DNA from: Candidatus Roseilinea sp.
Lineage (GTDB): Bacteria; Chloroflexota; Anaerolineae; J036; Brachytrichaceae
Assembly: GCA_025998955.1 (NCBI GenBank)
Contig: AP024676.1
Coordinates: 434,001-498,000, forward strand
Reading direction: 5' to 3'
Length of the DNA stretch: 64,000 bases
Of this stretch, positions 16,817 through 25,865 are shown piece after piece. The notes under the pieces were generated by a model, which worked only from the letters and a program-made list of their open reading frames with translations, did not search any database and was not told the origin of the DNA. The position numbers and the translations under genes are program-made. Each line of letters opens with the position of its first letter. The stretch's first letter is position 1.

Positions 16817-17281
16817 ATGGCTGGCAACATTCGTCCCGTGCTCGCAGCGACCGTGTTCGCGTTGCTGGGTGTGTTGGTGGGCCTGGGTGGCTATACCTTC
16901 TACTATGCCCGCGGCGCCTCGTACTTGTCCGACGATCCGAATGCGTGCGCCAACTGCCACGTCATGCGCGAGCAACTGGCCAGTTGGCAGAAGTCGAGCC
17001 ACCACAAGGTCGCGACGTGCAACGCCTGCCATACGCCACACGACCTGGTCGGCAAATACGCGACCAAGCTGGAGAACGGCTACCGCCATTCGCGCGCGTT
17101 TACCTTCCAGGATTGGCATGAGCCGATCCGCATGCGCGAAGCGAGCGCGCGCATCGTGCTGCATAACTGCCAGGACTGCCACCGGCAGATGGTGAGCCAG
17201 TTGCCCGAACACATGGTCGAGCCGGGCGCGCCGGTGAATTGCATCACCTGTCATCGCGACGCCGGCCATGCTGCGAAGTAG
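16817..17281 (+). CDS. nrfH: NrfH, membrane tetraheme quinol dehydrogenase of nitrite reductase
   Basis: A 154-residue NapC/NirT/NrfH-family cytochrome that takes electrons from the quinol pool and gives them to NrfA. One N-terminal membrane anchor (residues 7-30) is followed by four CxxCH heme sites: C44-H48 (CANCH), C68-H72 (CNACH), C118-H122 (CQDCH) and C142-H146 (CITCH). The ATG at 16817 (MAGNIRP) is preferred over the upstream frame because the N-terminus then is a clean membrane anchor. It lies 42 bp upstream of nrfA in the same direction and the two form the NrfHA complex on the outer face of the membrane. Confidence 0.93.
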   Translation: MAGNIRPVLAATVFALLGVLVGLGGYTFYYARGASYLSDDPNACANCHVMREQLASWQKSSHHKVATCNACHTPHDLVGKYATKLENGYRHSRAFTFQDWHEPIRMREASARIVLHNCQDCHRQMVSQLPEHMVEPGAPVNCITCHRDAGHAAK

Positions 17282-17323
17282 AGAGGGATCGAATCAAGCG
17301 CGCAAGTCCGAAGGAGTTGACCG

Positions 17324-18781
17324 ATGAAGCGATTCTCGCTAAACGATATTCCCCTGGGCGTCTATCTCGTCGCGACGGCAGTCATCGCGCTGGTGACAGC
17401 CGGCGTGCTGTTGCTGATGCAAAACATCAGCGAGCGCCAGCGTGAGGGTCAGCAAGATGCGTTTCGCGTCGTGCCGCTCTCGGAAGATGTCACCGACCCC
17501 AAGCAGTGGGGGTTGAACTATCCGATGCAATACGACGCCTACCTGCGCACGGTGGACATTGAGCGCACGCGCTACGGCGGCAGCGAGGCTGTTCAGAAGT
17601 TGGACAAGGACGACCGCTGGAAGACGATCTGGGCCGGCATGCCGTTCAGCGTGGACTTCCGCGAAGATCGCGGACACGCTTATATGCTGATTGACCAGCG
17701 GGAGACCGAACGGGTGAAGCAGTTCAAACAGCCGGGCGCGTGTTTGCATTGTCACTCGTCGGTGCTGCCGGCCTACTATCAGAAGGGTGTTGAAGCAGGC
17801 GTGCCGCCGGAGAACCGCGAGGCAGCCATCTACCGGGGGTTCGAGATCATCAACCCGATGCCCTACGCCGAAGCCACGCAGCTGGTGGAGCATCCGATCA
17901 CCTGCAACGATTGTCACACGCCGGAGAACATGGCCATCCGTGTGACACGCCCGGCGTTCGTTGACGGCATCCGTGTGCTGGCGCGCTCTGACTATCCCGT
18001 GCCGCATCTGCCCAGCATCGAGCGCTGGCGCGCCGGCGACCGCCAGGTCGAATACGACCCCAACACGATGGCCTCGCGCCAGGAGATGCGCTCGCTGGTG
18101 TGCGCACAATGCCATGTGGAGTACTACTTCGCCGGGCAGGAGAAGAAGGTGACCTATCCATGGCACAACGGGTTGACCATCGAGGCGATCTACGATTACT
18201 ATCAGGCAGCCGGATTCAAGGACTGGAAGCACAAGCTTACCGAGACGCCGGCGTTGAAGGCGCAGCATCCGGAGTTCGAGATGTGGAGTCAGGGTGTGCA
18301 CGCGGCCAACGGCGTCGCTTGCGCCGATTGTCACATGCCCTACCAGCGCGTCGGCGCGGTGAAGATCAGCGATCATCACGTGCGCAGCCCGATGTTGAAC
18401 ATCAACAACGCCTGCCAGACCTGCCACAACCAGAGCGAGGCCGACATCCTCGCGCGCGTCAACCTGATCCAGGACCGGACGTTTGCGCAGATGGATCGCG
18501 CGACGGGGGCGCTGGTGGCGCTTATTAACGACATCCAGGCAGCAAAGGCCAACGGCGCGCCGGAGGACCGCATTGCGCAGGCGCAGGAGTTCCAGCGCAA
18601 GGCCAGCTTCTGGGTGGACTATGTGAACGCCGAGAACTCGATGGGCTTCCACGCGCCGCAGGAGGCCATGCGCATCCTCGGCGAGGCGATTGACTACGCC
18701 CGCCAGGGCCAGCTTGCGATCGCGCCGTGGGCGACGCCCAAGCCGCAGGCTAATACCGCTTGCGGAGTCAAGGTGTGCTAA
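17324..18781 (+). CDS. nrfA: NrfA, ammonia-forming pentaheme nitrite reductase, 3' end altered by IS insertion
   Basis: A 485-residue cytochrome c nitrite reductase that reduces nitrite to ammonium with six electrons. An AAGGAG ribosome binding site precedes the ATG; residues 11-33 are an uncleaved or signal-type membrane segment. Five heme sites are present: C140-H144 (CLHCH), C194-H198 (CNDCH), C260-H264 (CAQCH), C333-H337 (CADCH) and C364-H368 (CQTCH). The first site, the active-site heme, normally is CxxCK; here it is CxxCH, a variant known from some NrfA enzymes. The conserved ENSMGFHAPQEAMRILGEAIDYARQGQ block near the end is intact. The last nine residues (TACGVKVC region) and the stop codon come from the left end of an IS630-type element, so only the natural tail is lost. 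Confidence 0.93.
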   Translation: MKRFSLNDIPLGVYLVATAVIALVTAGVLLLMQNISERQREGQQDAFRVVPLSEDVTDPKQWGLNYPMQYDAYLRTVDIERTRYGGSEAVQKLDKDDRWKTIWAGMPFSVDFREDRGHAYMLIDQRETERVKQFKQPGACLHCHSSVLPAYYQKGVEAGVPPENREAAIYRGFEIINPMPYAEATQLVEHPITCNDCHTPENMAIRVTRPAFVDGIRVLARSDYPVPHLPSIERWRAGDRQVEYDPNTMASRQEMRSLVCAQCHVEYYFAGQEKKVTYPWHNGLTIEAIYDYYQAAGFKDWKHKLTETPALKAQHPEFEMWSQGVHAANGVACADCHMPYQRVGAVKISDHHVRSPMLNINNACQTCHNQSEADILARVNLIQDRTFAQMDRATGALVALINDIQAAKANGAPEDRIAQAQEFQRKASFWVDYVNAENSMGFHAPQEAMRILGEAIDYARQGQLAIAPWATPKPQANTACGVKVC

Positions 18782-19898
18782 ATCAACTTGGCGTATGAGA
18801 ACAGGACGACCGCGACAACCGATTGAGATCGCTGAGAGCGTCGAGCAGTTGTAAGCCCTGTATCGCCAGGAGAAGGATGGCCTGAAGCGCCGGCGTTACC
18901 AGTTCGCCTACGAACTCAAACGCGGCACCAGCACCGATGCGGCCGCTAAAGCATGCGGAATCAGTGGCACGGCTGCCGATACGTGGGTGCGATGGCTACG
19001 CCAAGGTGGATTGACAGAATTGATCGCGGGGCATAGCTGGGGCGGGCAGCGGCATGTGGGCGGGCGGCTGAGCGAAGAGCAGGAAGGCGCGCTAGTGCAA
19101 GAGGCGGCCGCGGGCAAGATTCGGAGCATCCACGACGGCGTGGCGTGGGTGCAAGCGCGATGCCAGGTGCGATACACCTACTGGGGCATGCGCGGGGTGT
19201 TCGCGCGGCTGGGACTGCGCAAAAAGGTGCCCCGCCCGGCCAATGTCAAACGGAACGAAGCACGCCAAACGGCGTGGAGAGAGGGGGCTGTGTTACCAGC
19301 TGGCCCAAGCGGGCGTCAGGTTGGACGGCGCGATCATCATGAGCGATGAGATGCGGGTGGGTTTACATAGTCAGGTGCGCCGGCGCTGGTGTCCAGTCGG
19401 CATGAAGCTGGTGCAGCCGCAGCAGATGCGGTTTGACCACCGCTGGCTGGTGCTCGGATTAGCCGTTACCCGGCTCAAGCTGCGCTGGCGTTGGCAGGCC
19501 AACCTGCGTCAAGACAGCATGCTGGCGACGGTGCACGCCTGGCAGCAACATCCGGACGGCTTGGATGCTGTGGTGTGGGACAACGCGCCCGCTCACAAGA
19601 CCAAGGCTGTTCGTACGGCCATCGCTGGCACTAGCACTGGCACTGGTGGTGCGGTGATCTTCCAACCGCCGTATGCGCCGGAGCTGAATCCCGTTGAGCG
19701 CATCTTCGAATACCTACGTGACCACATTGAAGGCGAACTCTACGCCACCATCGAGGCCAAAATCGAGCGAGTCGAGCAGATATTGCATGCGTTAGCTGAC
19801 GACGCCGACGCACTTCGCAGGCTGGTTGATTGGCGTTGGATCAAAGACAACGTCCAGGCCCTGTCCTTATTTAGCACGCCTTGATGTGGCAGTTGGTA
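18753..19898 (+). mobile_element. IS630-family insertion sequence, copy 1
   Basis: The element is 1146 bp long with imperfect terminal inverted repeats of about 30 bp; both ends carry the words TACC and TGCTAAAT, and the inner parts read CAAGGTGTGCTAAAT and CAAGGCGTGCTAAAT. It is flanked by TA on both sides (18751-18752 and 19899-19900), the target duplicated by IS630/Tc1 elements. The boundary was found by comparing with the inverted copy at 27023-28168, which differs in one base over its length. Insertion is at the 3' end of nrfA. Its transposase frame is interrupted twice (see the pseudogene entry). Confidence 0.88.
18795..19884 (+). pseudogene. IS630-type DDE transposase, interrupted by a stop and a frameshift (copy 1)
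   Basis: The protein would be about 363 residues. It starts at ATG 18795 (MRTGRPRQPIEIAESVEQL) and meets TAA at 18852-18854, where related proteins continue. The N-terminal helix-turn-helix part goes on in the same frame to 19349 (YELKRGTSTDAAAKACGISG; YWGMRGVFARLGLRKKVPRP). The catalytic part is in the +1 frame and contains the DDE residues: Asp in IIMSDEMRVGL, Asp in VVWDNAPAHK and Glu in LNPVERIFEYL. Family comparison puts the frame change at the run of five G at 19283-19287. Programmed +1 recoding cannot be excluded for the frameshift, but the stop codon makes self-sufficient activity unlikely. Confidence 0.85.
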
Positions 19899-19911
19899 TA
19901 ACGGCCGAGAG

Positions 19912-19926
19912 AGAACCTAAGGTTCT
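19912..19926. repeat. 15-bp palindrome at the 3' end of the phosphatase gene
   Basis: AGAACCTAAGGTTCT is a perfect palindrome with one central base, located between the right end of IS copy 1 and the stop of the phosphatase gene. The same sequence occurs at 26927-26941 next to IS copy 2. It may be a terminator stem, but no T-run follows. Confidence 0.55.
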
Positions 19927-19929
19927 GCT

Positions 19930-21780
19930 TTACGCTTCGCGCTTGAGCACAACGAGCGTTTGATCGTCGAAGGGGGGTTCGTCGCCGATGAACTCGTCCA
20001 CGATCTGCATCAGCCCGCCGGCAATGCTCTCGGCGTCGAGGTGCCGCGACCGCGCCAGCGCCTCCTGCAAGCGCGCCAGGCCGAACGCTTCGCCGGCCTC
20101 GTTGATCGCGTCGGTCATGCCATCGGTGTAGAGCAGCAACACATCGCCGGCCTGCAGTTCGAGGAAGACCGGCTCCGGCGACAACCGATCCACCACACCC
20201 AACGCGATGCCGCGCGAGCGCAGCACCCTGACCTCGCCGGTCGCACGGCACAGCAGCGGCGGGTTGTGCCCGGCGTTGGCGAAGACGACGCTTCCCGCGC
20301 GCGGATTCCAGATCGCGTAGATCATGGTGACGAACAGATCAGAGGCCGAGTCACTCTGGATCAGCTCGTTGGCGCGTGCCAGCGCCTCGCCCGGCGCCCG
20401 GCCGCTGAACGCCACCGCCCGCATCAACGTGCGTGAGAGCGCCATGAACAGCGCCGCCGGCACACCCTTATCGGCCACATCGGCGATCACGATGCCCCAG
20501 CGCGCTTCGGGTAGGGCGATGAAGTCGTAGAAATCGCCGCCCACCTGCCGTGCGGCGCGCCACTGGCCGGCCACGCTCCAGCCCTCGACCTGGGGCCTGG
20601 ACTTCGGGAGGAAGCTAGTCTGGATCTCACGCGCGAAGTTCAGCTCCTGCTCGAGCTGCTGACGTTCGACCGACTGCTCATACAACCGGGCATCCTCGAC
20701 AGCGACGGCCACCTGCTGCGACAGCACCTCTAGGTAATGCGCCTCGTCGCGACCGAACGCGCAGGGCTGGTCCGATTGCAAGTCAAGCGCGCCGATCACG
20801 CGCTCGCCGATCTTGAGCGGCAACACCGCTTCGCTTTTCGTCTCGGGCATCTCCGGTGCGAACATGAAGCGCCCGTCGCACGAGGTATCGTCCACGACGA
20901 TCACACGCCCTTCGGCGATGCATGCGCCGACCAGCCCTTCACCCATGCGCCGGCGCTTACCGATCACAGCGGGGTGGCTGGCCGCGCTGCACACGATCTG
21001 CCCCAACTCGTCCACCAAGAAAATGCCAACGAAGTAGTAGCCAAAGGCGGACTGAATGGATTGGATCAGGCGCGGCAAGAGCGATTGGAGATCGAACACC
21101 GAAGCGGTCGAGCGCGCCACTTCGCTCACCAACTCCATCTGCTGAGCGCGCTTGCGCTCGCGTTGCAAGGCGCGTGCATTTTGAATTGCCGCAGCGGCTT
21201 GGTTGGCGATGATGCTAAGCATGCGCAGGTGCGCATCGGTATAGGCGTCCGGTCGCTCGCTTTGGATCGCCACAGCGCCGATTACCGCGTCGCGCGTCAC
21301 CATGGGCACGAACACGGCGGAGCGTGGCGGATTGGCGCTCACGTAGCGCGGCTTGGCCGGCAGACGCTCCATCTCGGCCTGGAAGTCGTGCACGATCAGC
21401 GGCTGGCCATGATCGCGCAACCAACCCACGATGCCGCCCGTCTCCGACAAATCGAACTGCGAGCCGGGCTGCTCCACGCCCCGGCTGTAGCGCAGCTTGA
21501 TCACGTAGCGGCTGCCGTCGAACAGGCCCAGCTGAAAGTTGGAGACATCCACGACCTGCGCCGCACGCTCATACACGAGCCGGCATAGCTCGTCTTCGTC
21601 CAGCGACGCGGCGGCGATGGCGCTGACGGCGTCGCTCAACGCCTGCAGTTCGGCGACGCGCGCGCTCAACCGGCGGCGCGCCTCACCCCGGCGTCGCACA
21701 CAAATCACGCCCAGGATCGCCACCGCGAGGAGGATGAGCGCAATCGCGGCGACGATGACGATTGGGGATGTGAGCACCAT
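19930..21780 (-). CDS. Membrane-anchored GAF-GAF-PP2C (SpoIIE/RsbU-type) serine phosphatase
   Basis: A 616-residue signalling phosphatase. From the ATG at 21780 there is one N-terminal membrane helix (residues about 5-27), a first GAF domain (about 65-210), a second GAF domain (about 225-375), a short coiled linker with the LEQELNFAREIQTSFLP motif, and a SpoIIE-like PP2C domain (about 400-610). Metal-binding and catalytic motifs are all visible: GGDFYDF, DVADKG, FANAGHNPP, YTDGMTDA and DDQT. Such proteins dephosphorylate anti-anti-sigma factors and so release sigma factors or other switches in response to signals sensed by the GAF domains. No partner STAS or anti-sigma gene is adjacent. It is divergent from the next gene with only about 40 bp between starts. 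Confidence 0.88.
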   Translation of the reverse strand: MVLTSPIVIVAAIALILLAVAILGVICVRRRGEARRRLSARVAELQALSDAVSAIAAASLDEDELCRLVYERAAQVVDVSNFQLGLFDGSRYVIKLRYSRGVEQPGSQFDLSETGGIVGWLRDHGQPLIVHDFQAEMERLPAKPRYVSANPPRSAVFVPMVTRDAVIGAVAIQSERPDAYTDAHLRMLSIIANQAAAAIQNARALQRERKRAQQMELVSEVARSTASVFDLQSLLPRLIQSIQSAFGYYFVGIFLVDELGQIVCSAASHPAVIGKRRRMGEGLVGACIAEGRVIVVDDTSCDGRFMFAPEMPETKSEAVLPLKIGERVIGALDLQSDQPCAFGRDEAHYLEVLSQQVAVAVEDARLYEQSVERQQLEQELNFAREIQTSFLPKSRPQVEGWSVAGQWRAARQVGGDFYDFIALPEARWGIVIADVADKGVPAALFMALSRTLMRAVAFSGRAPGEALARANELIQSDSASDLFVTMIYAIWNPRAGSVVFANAGHNPPLLCRATGEVRVLRSRGIALGVVDRLSPEPVFLELQAGDVLLLYTDGMTDAINEAGEAFGLARLQEALARSRHLDAESIAGGLMQIVDEFIGDEPPFDDQTLVVLKREA

Positions 21781-21803
21781 CGCAAAAGCGAGAATACCAG
21801 ATT

Positions 21804-21809
21804 TATAAT
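21804..21809 (+). promoter_or_regulatory. -10 box of the large membrane protein gene
   Basis: A perfect TATAAT ends 12 nt before the ATG at 21822. There is no Shine-Dalgarno, so the mRNA probably has a very short or no leader. Confidence 0.4.
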
Positions 21810-21821
21810 CGCCGTGCAGTG

Positions 21822-24350
21822 ATGAAGAGGGCGCGAACATCCATCCTTCTCGCGCTCGCGTGCGCCGCAGGCATCGCCATTTGCAACACCCCTTCCTACG
21901 CCGAACGAGCGAGCCAGTCGAACATCCGCGTCAACATCGTCGTGGACGCCGGGTTCAACTCTTACGTGAAAGAAGATGCGTGGATCCCGCTGCGCATCAC
22001 GCTGGTCAACTCCGGCGACCCCATCGAGGGCGAGGTCGTGGTGACGGACACCAGCCTGGCCACCACGGCGCGATTTGCCCAGCCGGTCTCCCTCGGTCGC
22101 AACGCACGCCGTCAGGTGCTGCTCTACGCGCCGCCCGGAAGTGACTCGCTGGAGGTACGGCTGATCTCTGGCGGCCAGCTCATCGCGTCCGTCACGCCCG
22201 TCACACGTCAACTTGCGCCCGGCGACCGGCTGGTGTTGATCGCCAGCGATCCGCCGGATGCGTTCAACTTCATCGGCGACGTGCGTGGACCAAGCGGCAG
22301 TACCAGCGCGCTCGCCTTGCTCCGCCTCGATCAGTTCCCCGACCGCGTCGCAGCCCTCGACATCGCCGATGCCATCGTGCTATCCGGCATAGACACCAAT
22401 ACCCTCACGCTGTCGCAGCGCGCTGCCATCCGGCAGTGGGTAGCGGGCGGCGGGCACTTGATCCTGGTCGGTGGCCCTAACGCTGAGCTGGCGCTCGGCG
22501 GGATGGTCGAGGTTGCGCCCGGCCGGTCGGCGCGCGCGTTGACCGAAGCCGACGCCGGCGCGCTGGCCGAGCTGGCCGCGCCCGTGGCCCTCGAATCACT
22601 CGCTGCGCTTCCGTCGGCGCCCGTCCCGGTTATCCGCCTACAACCGGCCGCCCCACACGTGCGCACGCTGGCCGGCTCGAACGAGACCCCGTTGATCCTG
22701 CGCCGCGAAGTCGGTCGGGGCATCGTAGACCAGCTCGCGTTCGATCCCGCGCTTGCGCCGCTGCGCGACTGGCCCGGCCGGGCTGCGCTCTTCACTGCCC
22801 TGCTCGGTGGGCGCGTCGGCCTCGCCAACGACGTGGGAGACATCGGCGACGGCACGGCAGCGACCTTCGCCGCCGCTGCGCTGACCGCCGCCAGCCCGCC
22901 GCCGTCGTTCGTCGTCGGCGGCTTCTTCGCGCTCTACGTGCTGGTGATCGGCCCGCTCAACTTTCTCATTCTGCGCCGGCTGCGCAAGCTGAGCTGGGCA
23001 TGGGTGACCGTGCCGGCCATCGTGATCGCCTTCACCCTGCTCGGCCTGCTCACGGGCTTTCGCCTGCGCGGCAACCAACCCCATGTGCATCGCCTAAGCG
23101 TGACGCTCGGCGATGCAGCAACAGGCGATGCGCAATCGTTCAGCGTGTTCGGTCTGTTCTCGCCCCGCCGCGTGGAAACAACCTTCGAAGCAGGACGTTC
23201 GCTCATGCGCCTGGTAGAGCCGCCGCGCAATCCAGACGAGCCGGCGCCCTCCGTCACTTTCTTCATCGGCGAACCCAGCCGCGTGGCCGGCATCGCCGTG
23301 ACGAACAGCGATGTGCGCACAGTGTATGCCCGTGACGGCGCCACCCTGCCACCGGTGAGCGCGTCCTTGCGTCTTATCCCCGGCACCGGCAACACGGCCG
23401 CCGCCATCGGCGGCACGATCCGCAACGACACCCCCCACCGGCTGCGCAACTGCGCAATCGTCGCCGGCAAGGACTATCAGGCCATCGGCGACATTGCGCC
23501 GGGCGTGACAGCCGACGTCAAGCTCAACCTGGTCGTCGGCCATCCGCATTCCCTGCCGCTCATCCGTGCCATCAACGTCAGCCGTGAGCGGCTAACCGGC
23601 GGGCGATTGTTTGGCTTCAGCGCTGCCGGACGATCCTCCAGGCCGAGTTCGTCGAGCAGTCCCTCGAACTTGCCCGGAAGCAAGTATCCCTTCGAGCAGA
23701 ACACGCCGCCCCTGGCCGATGCCCTCGTGAACTGGCAGGACTTCAGCGACGAGCCGATCCGCCAAGATGCGCAGTTCGGGCTGGTCAGCGCCGTCTTCGG
23801 CGCAGAAGGAGTCGGCCCGGGCGTTTACCTCGGCTGCTGGGAATGGCGCGACGAGACCGGCGCGCAAATCGAAGGCGCAGACTACACCGACCGCGTGCTT
23901 CGCTTGTGGCGCTTGCCGGTCGAACAGCACTTGGTCGCGGCAGGTGAGGTGTTGCCGCCCGACGTGTTCACCTGGAACGTCGTCGCCACCACCGCCGGCA
24001 CCGAGCTGAACGACAACGGCCTGCTCCTGGGGCCGGGGGAGCACCTCATCGCGCTCACGCCCTGGTTGGATGTGCGCACGACGAGCGCGACGTCTCAGAT
24101 TGCGCTGAATATCGAGTTCGACAGCGCCAGCACCTCGCTCAGCGCGTTGCGCGATGCGTCCATCGCGCTCTTCAACTGGCAAACGCGCACCTTCGACGAG
24201 GTGGTGAGCGATGCTGCAGAAATCGCAACCCAAAACACCCACGCTGGCCCCTACCTCTCGCCGGGTGGACAGATCGTCCTGAAGTTCACCTCCCCCAACG
24301 ATTCGCTCACGCTCAGCCGGTTGGCGCCGAGCGTCGAAGTGCCGAAGTGA
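21822..24350 (+). CDS. Large exported membrane-anchored protein of unknown function
   Basis: An 842-residue protein with a signal peptide (MKRARTSILLALACAAGIAI, cleavage near SYA). An N-terminal Ig-like region (DAWIPLRITLVNSGDPIEGEVVV) is followed by a segment resembling a glutamine-amidotransferase-like fold (IRQWVAGGGHLILVGG, about residues 200-215). Next come two membrane helices near residues 365-410 (VVGGFFALYVLVIGPLNFLILRR and VTVPAIVIAFTLLGLLTGF) and a long C-terminal beta-rich part with a Ser-rich stretch (about 605-615). The layout, beta domain, amidotransferase-like domain, double TM and beta domain, is seen in uncharacterised proteins of Chloroflexota and Firmicutes. I do not recognise a named family. 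GTG at 21819 is an alternative start. It lies inside the IS-bracketed segment. Confidence 0.75.
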   Translation: MKRARTSILLALACAAGIAICNTPSYAERASQSNIRVNIVVDAGFNSYVKEDAWIPLRITLVNSGDPIEGEVVVTDTSLATTARFAQPVSLGRNARRQVLLYAPPGSDSLEVRLISGGQLIASVTPVTRQLAPGDRLVLIASDPPDAFNFIGDVRGPSGSTSALALLRLDQFPDRVAALDIADAIVLSGIDTNTLTLSQRAAIRQWVAGGGHLILVGGPNAELALGGMVEVAPGRSARALTEADAGALAELAAPVALESLAALPSAPVPVIRLQPAAPHVRTLAGSNETPLILRREVGRGIVDQLAFDPALAPLRDWPGRAALFTALLGGRVGLANDVGDIGDGTAATFAAAALTAASPPPSFVVGGFFALYVLVIGPLNFLILRRLRKLSWAWVTVPAIVIAFTLLGLLTGFRLRGNQPHVHRLSVTLGDAATGDAQSFSVFGLFSPRRVETTFEAGRSLMRLVEPPRNPDEPAPSVTFFIGEPSRVAGIAVTNSDVRTVYARDGATLPPVSASLRLIPGTGNTAAAIGGTIRNDTPHRLRNCAIVAGKDYQAIGDIAPGVTADVKLNLVVGHPHSLPLIRAINVSRERLTGGRLFGFSAAGRSSRPSSSSSPSNLPGSKYPFEQNTPPLADALVNWQDFSDEPIRQDAQFGLVSAVFGAEGVGPGVYLGCWEWRDETGAQIEGADYTDRVLRLWRLPVEQHLVAAGEVLPPDVFTWNVVATTAGTELNDNGLLLGPGEHLIALTPWLDVRTTSATSQIALNIEFDSASTSLSALRDASIALFNWQTRTFDEVVSDAAEIATQNTHAGPYLSPGGQIVLKFTSPNDSLTLSRLAPSVEVPK

Positions 24351-24399
24351 TCTCGTGTTGCGATAAGATAGCGCCTCGACGCATGGAGGAAGATGCATC

Positions 24400-25863
24400 G
24401 TGGAACCGTTGATCTTCGAATTATCGTCGCCCGGTCGCAGAGGCGTCTGCCTGCCCGAGAGCGACGTGCCGCCCTATGAGCTGCCCACGGAGCTGCTGCG
24501 CGAGCGACTGCCGTTGCCCGAAGTGAGCCAGATTGACGTGACGCGCCACTTCACCCGGCTCTCGCAGTTGAACTTCGCGATAGACACGACGTTGTATCCG
24601 CTGGGCAGTTGCACCATGAAGTACAACCCGCGCGTCAACGAGGACGCTGCACGGCTGCCCGGCTTCGCCCTGCTTCATCCGCTCACCGACCCGGATGCGG
24701 CGCAGGGTGCGCTGTGCCTCATGTATGAGCTGCAGACGTATCTGGCCGAGATCGCCGGCCTCAAGGGTGTGAGCCTACAACCGGCTGCTGGCGCACAGGG
24801 CGAGTTCACCGGCATCCTGATGATGCGCGCCTATCACGCCGACCGCGGCGATCACCAGCGGACGAAGATGCTGATCCCCGACAGCGCGCACGGCACCAAC
24901 CCGGCTTCTTCTGCCATGGCCGGCCTGCACGTGGTCGAGATCCCTTCCGACGCGCGTGGCAATGTGGACCTGGCCGCGCTGAAGGCACAGCTCGATGACA
25001 CGGTATGCGGCCTGATGATCACCAACCCGAATACGCTCGGCATGTTCGAGGAGCACATCGAGGAGGTGTGCGCGTTAGTGCACGCAGCCGGCGGCCTGGT
25101 CTACGGCGACGGCGCCAACATGAACGCACTGCTCGGCATCGCCAAGCCGGGCGAGATCGGCTTCGACGTGATCCACTACAACCTGCACAAGACCTTCAGC
25201 ACGCCGCATGGCGGCGGTGGTCCCGGGAGCGGGCCGGTCGCTGCGAACGAGAAATTGGTGGACTTCCTGCCCGGCCCGATCGTGCGCGCCGTTGAGGCCG
25301 GGGAAGACGAATGGCGCTACGAATGGTACATGCCGCCCAAGAGCATCGGGCGCATGCGGGCGTTCCATGGCAACTTCGGCATGCTGGTGCGGGCATTCAC
25401 CTACATTCGCGTGCACGGTGAGGCAGGCCTGCGCGCGGTGAGCCAGCACGCCGTGTTGAACGCCAACTACATACAGGCCCGGCTGCGCGACGTGTACCCC
25501 TTCCCACACGGCGAGCGCTTCTGCATGCACGAGACCTGCGCGCAGGGCAAGATCGCCGGCGCGCCGTCGGTCGTCGCGCTGGACATCTCCAAGCGCCTGA
25601 TGGACTACGGCTTCCATCCGCCGACCAACTACTTCCCGTTGCCCAAAGTCGTGCCCGAGGCGTTGCTCATCGAGCCGACCGAGACCGAGTCCAAACAGAC
25701 GCTCGACCGCTTCTGCGATGCGATGCTCCGCATCGCAGAAGAAGCGCGCCAAAACCCGCAGTTCCTGAAAGACGCCCCTCACACCGCACCCATGAAACGG
25801 CTGGACGAGGTGAAAGCCGCGAAGGAGCTGGTGCTGTGCTGTGTGATTGCGGACGATGAATGA
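24400..25863 (+). CDS. gcvPB: Glycine dehydrogenase (decarboxylating) subunit 2
   Basis: A 487-residue P-protein beta subunit of the glycine cleavage system. The start is GTG at 24400 behind a GGAGGA site. The PLP lysine is Lys264 in HYNLHKTFSTPHGGGGPG; other family blocks are YPLGSCTMKYNPR, LQPAAGAQGEFTG, IPDSAHGTNPAS, TNPNTLGMFEE and YGDGANMNA. The P-protein decarboxylates glycine and passes the aminomethyl group to lipoylated GcvH. In two-subunit systems gcvPA normally stands directly upstream; here the upstream gene is the unrelated membrane protein, so gcvPA, gcvT and gcvH must lie elsewhere. The gene is inside the segment bounded by the two IS copies. Confidence 0.95.
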   Translation: MEPLIFELSSPGRRGVCLPESDVPPYELPTELLRERLPLPEVSQIDVTRHFTRLSQLNFAIDTTLYPLGSCTMKYNPRVNEDAARLPGFALLHPLTDPDAAQGALCLMYELQTYLAEIAGLKGVSLQPAAGAQGEFTGILMMRAYHADRGDHQRTKMLIPDSAHGTNPASSAMAGLHVVEIPSDARGNVDLAALKAQLDDTVCGLMITNPNTLGMFEEHIEEVCALVHAAGGLVYGDGANMNALLGIAKPGEIGFDVIHYNLHKTFSTPHGGGGPGSGPVAANEKLVDFLPGPIVRAVEAGEDEWRYEWYMPPKSIGRMRAFHGNFGMLVRAFTYIRVHGEAGLRAVSQHAVLNANYIQARLRDVYPFPHGERFCMHETCAQGKIAGAPSVVALDISKRLMDYGFHPPTNYFPLPKVVPEALLIEPTETESKQTLDRFCDAMLRIAEEARQNPQFLKDAPHTAPMKRLDEVKAAKELVLCCVIADDE

Positions 25864-25865
25864 TT

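Noticed and set aside
19220-19226. CAAAAAG as slippery site for the transposase frameshift
   Set aside because: It would support a -1 shift, while the catalytic part is in the +1 frame, and family similarity continues in the original frame past this point.
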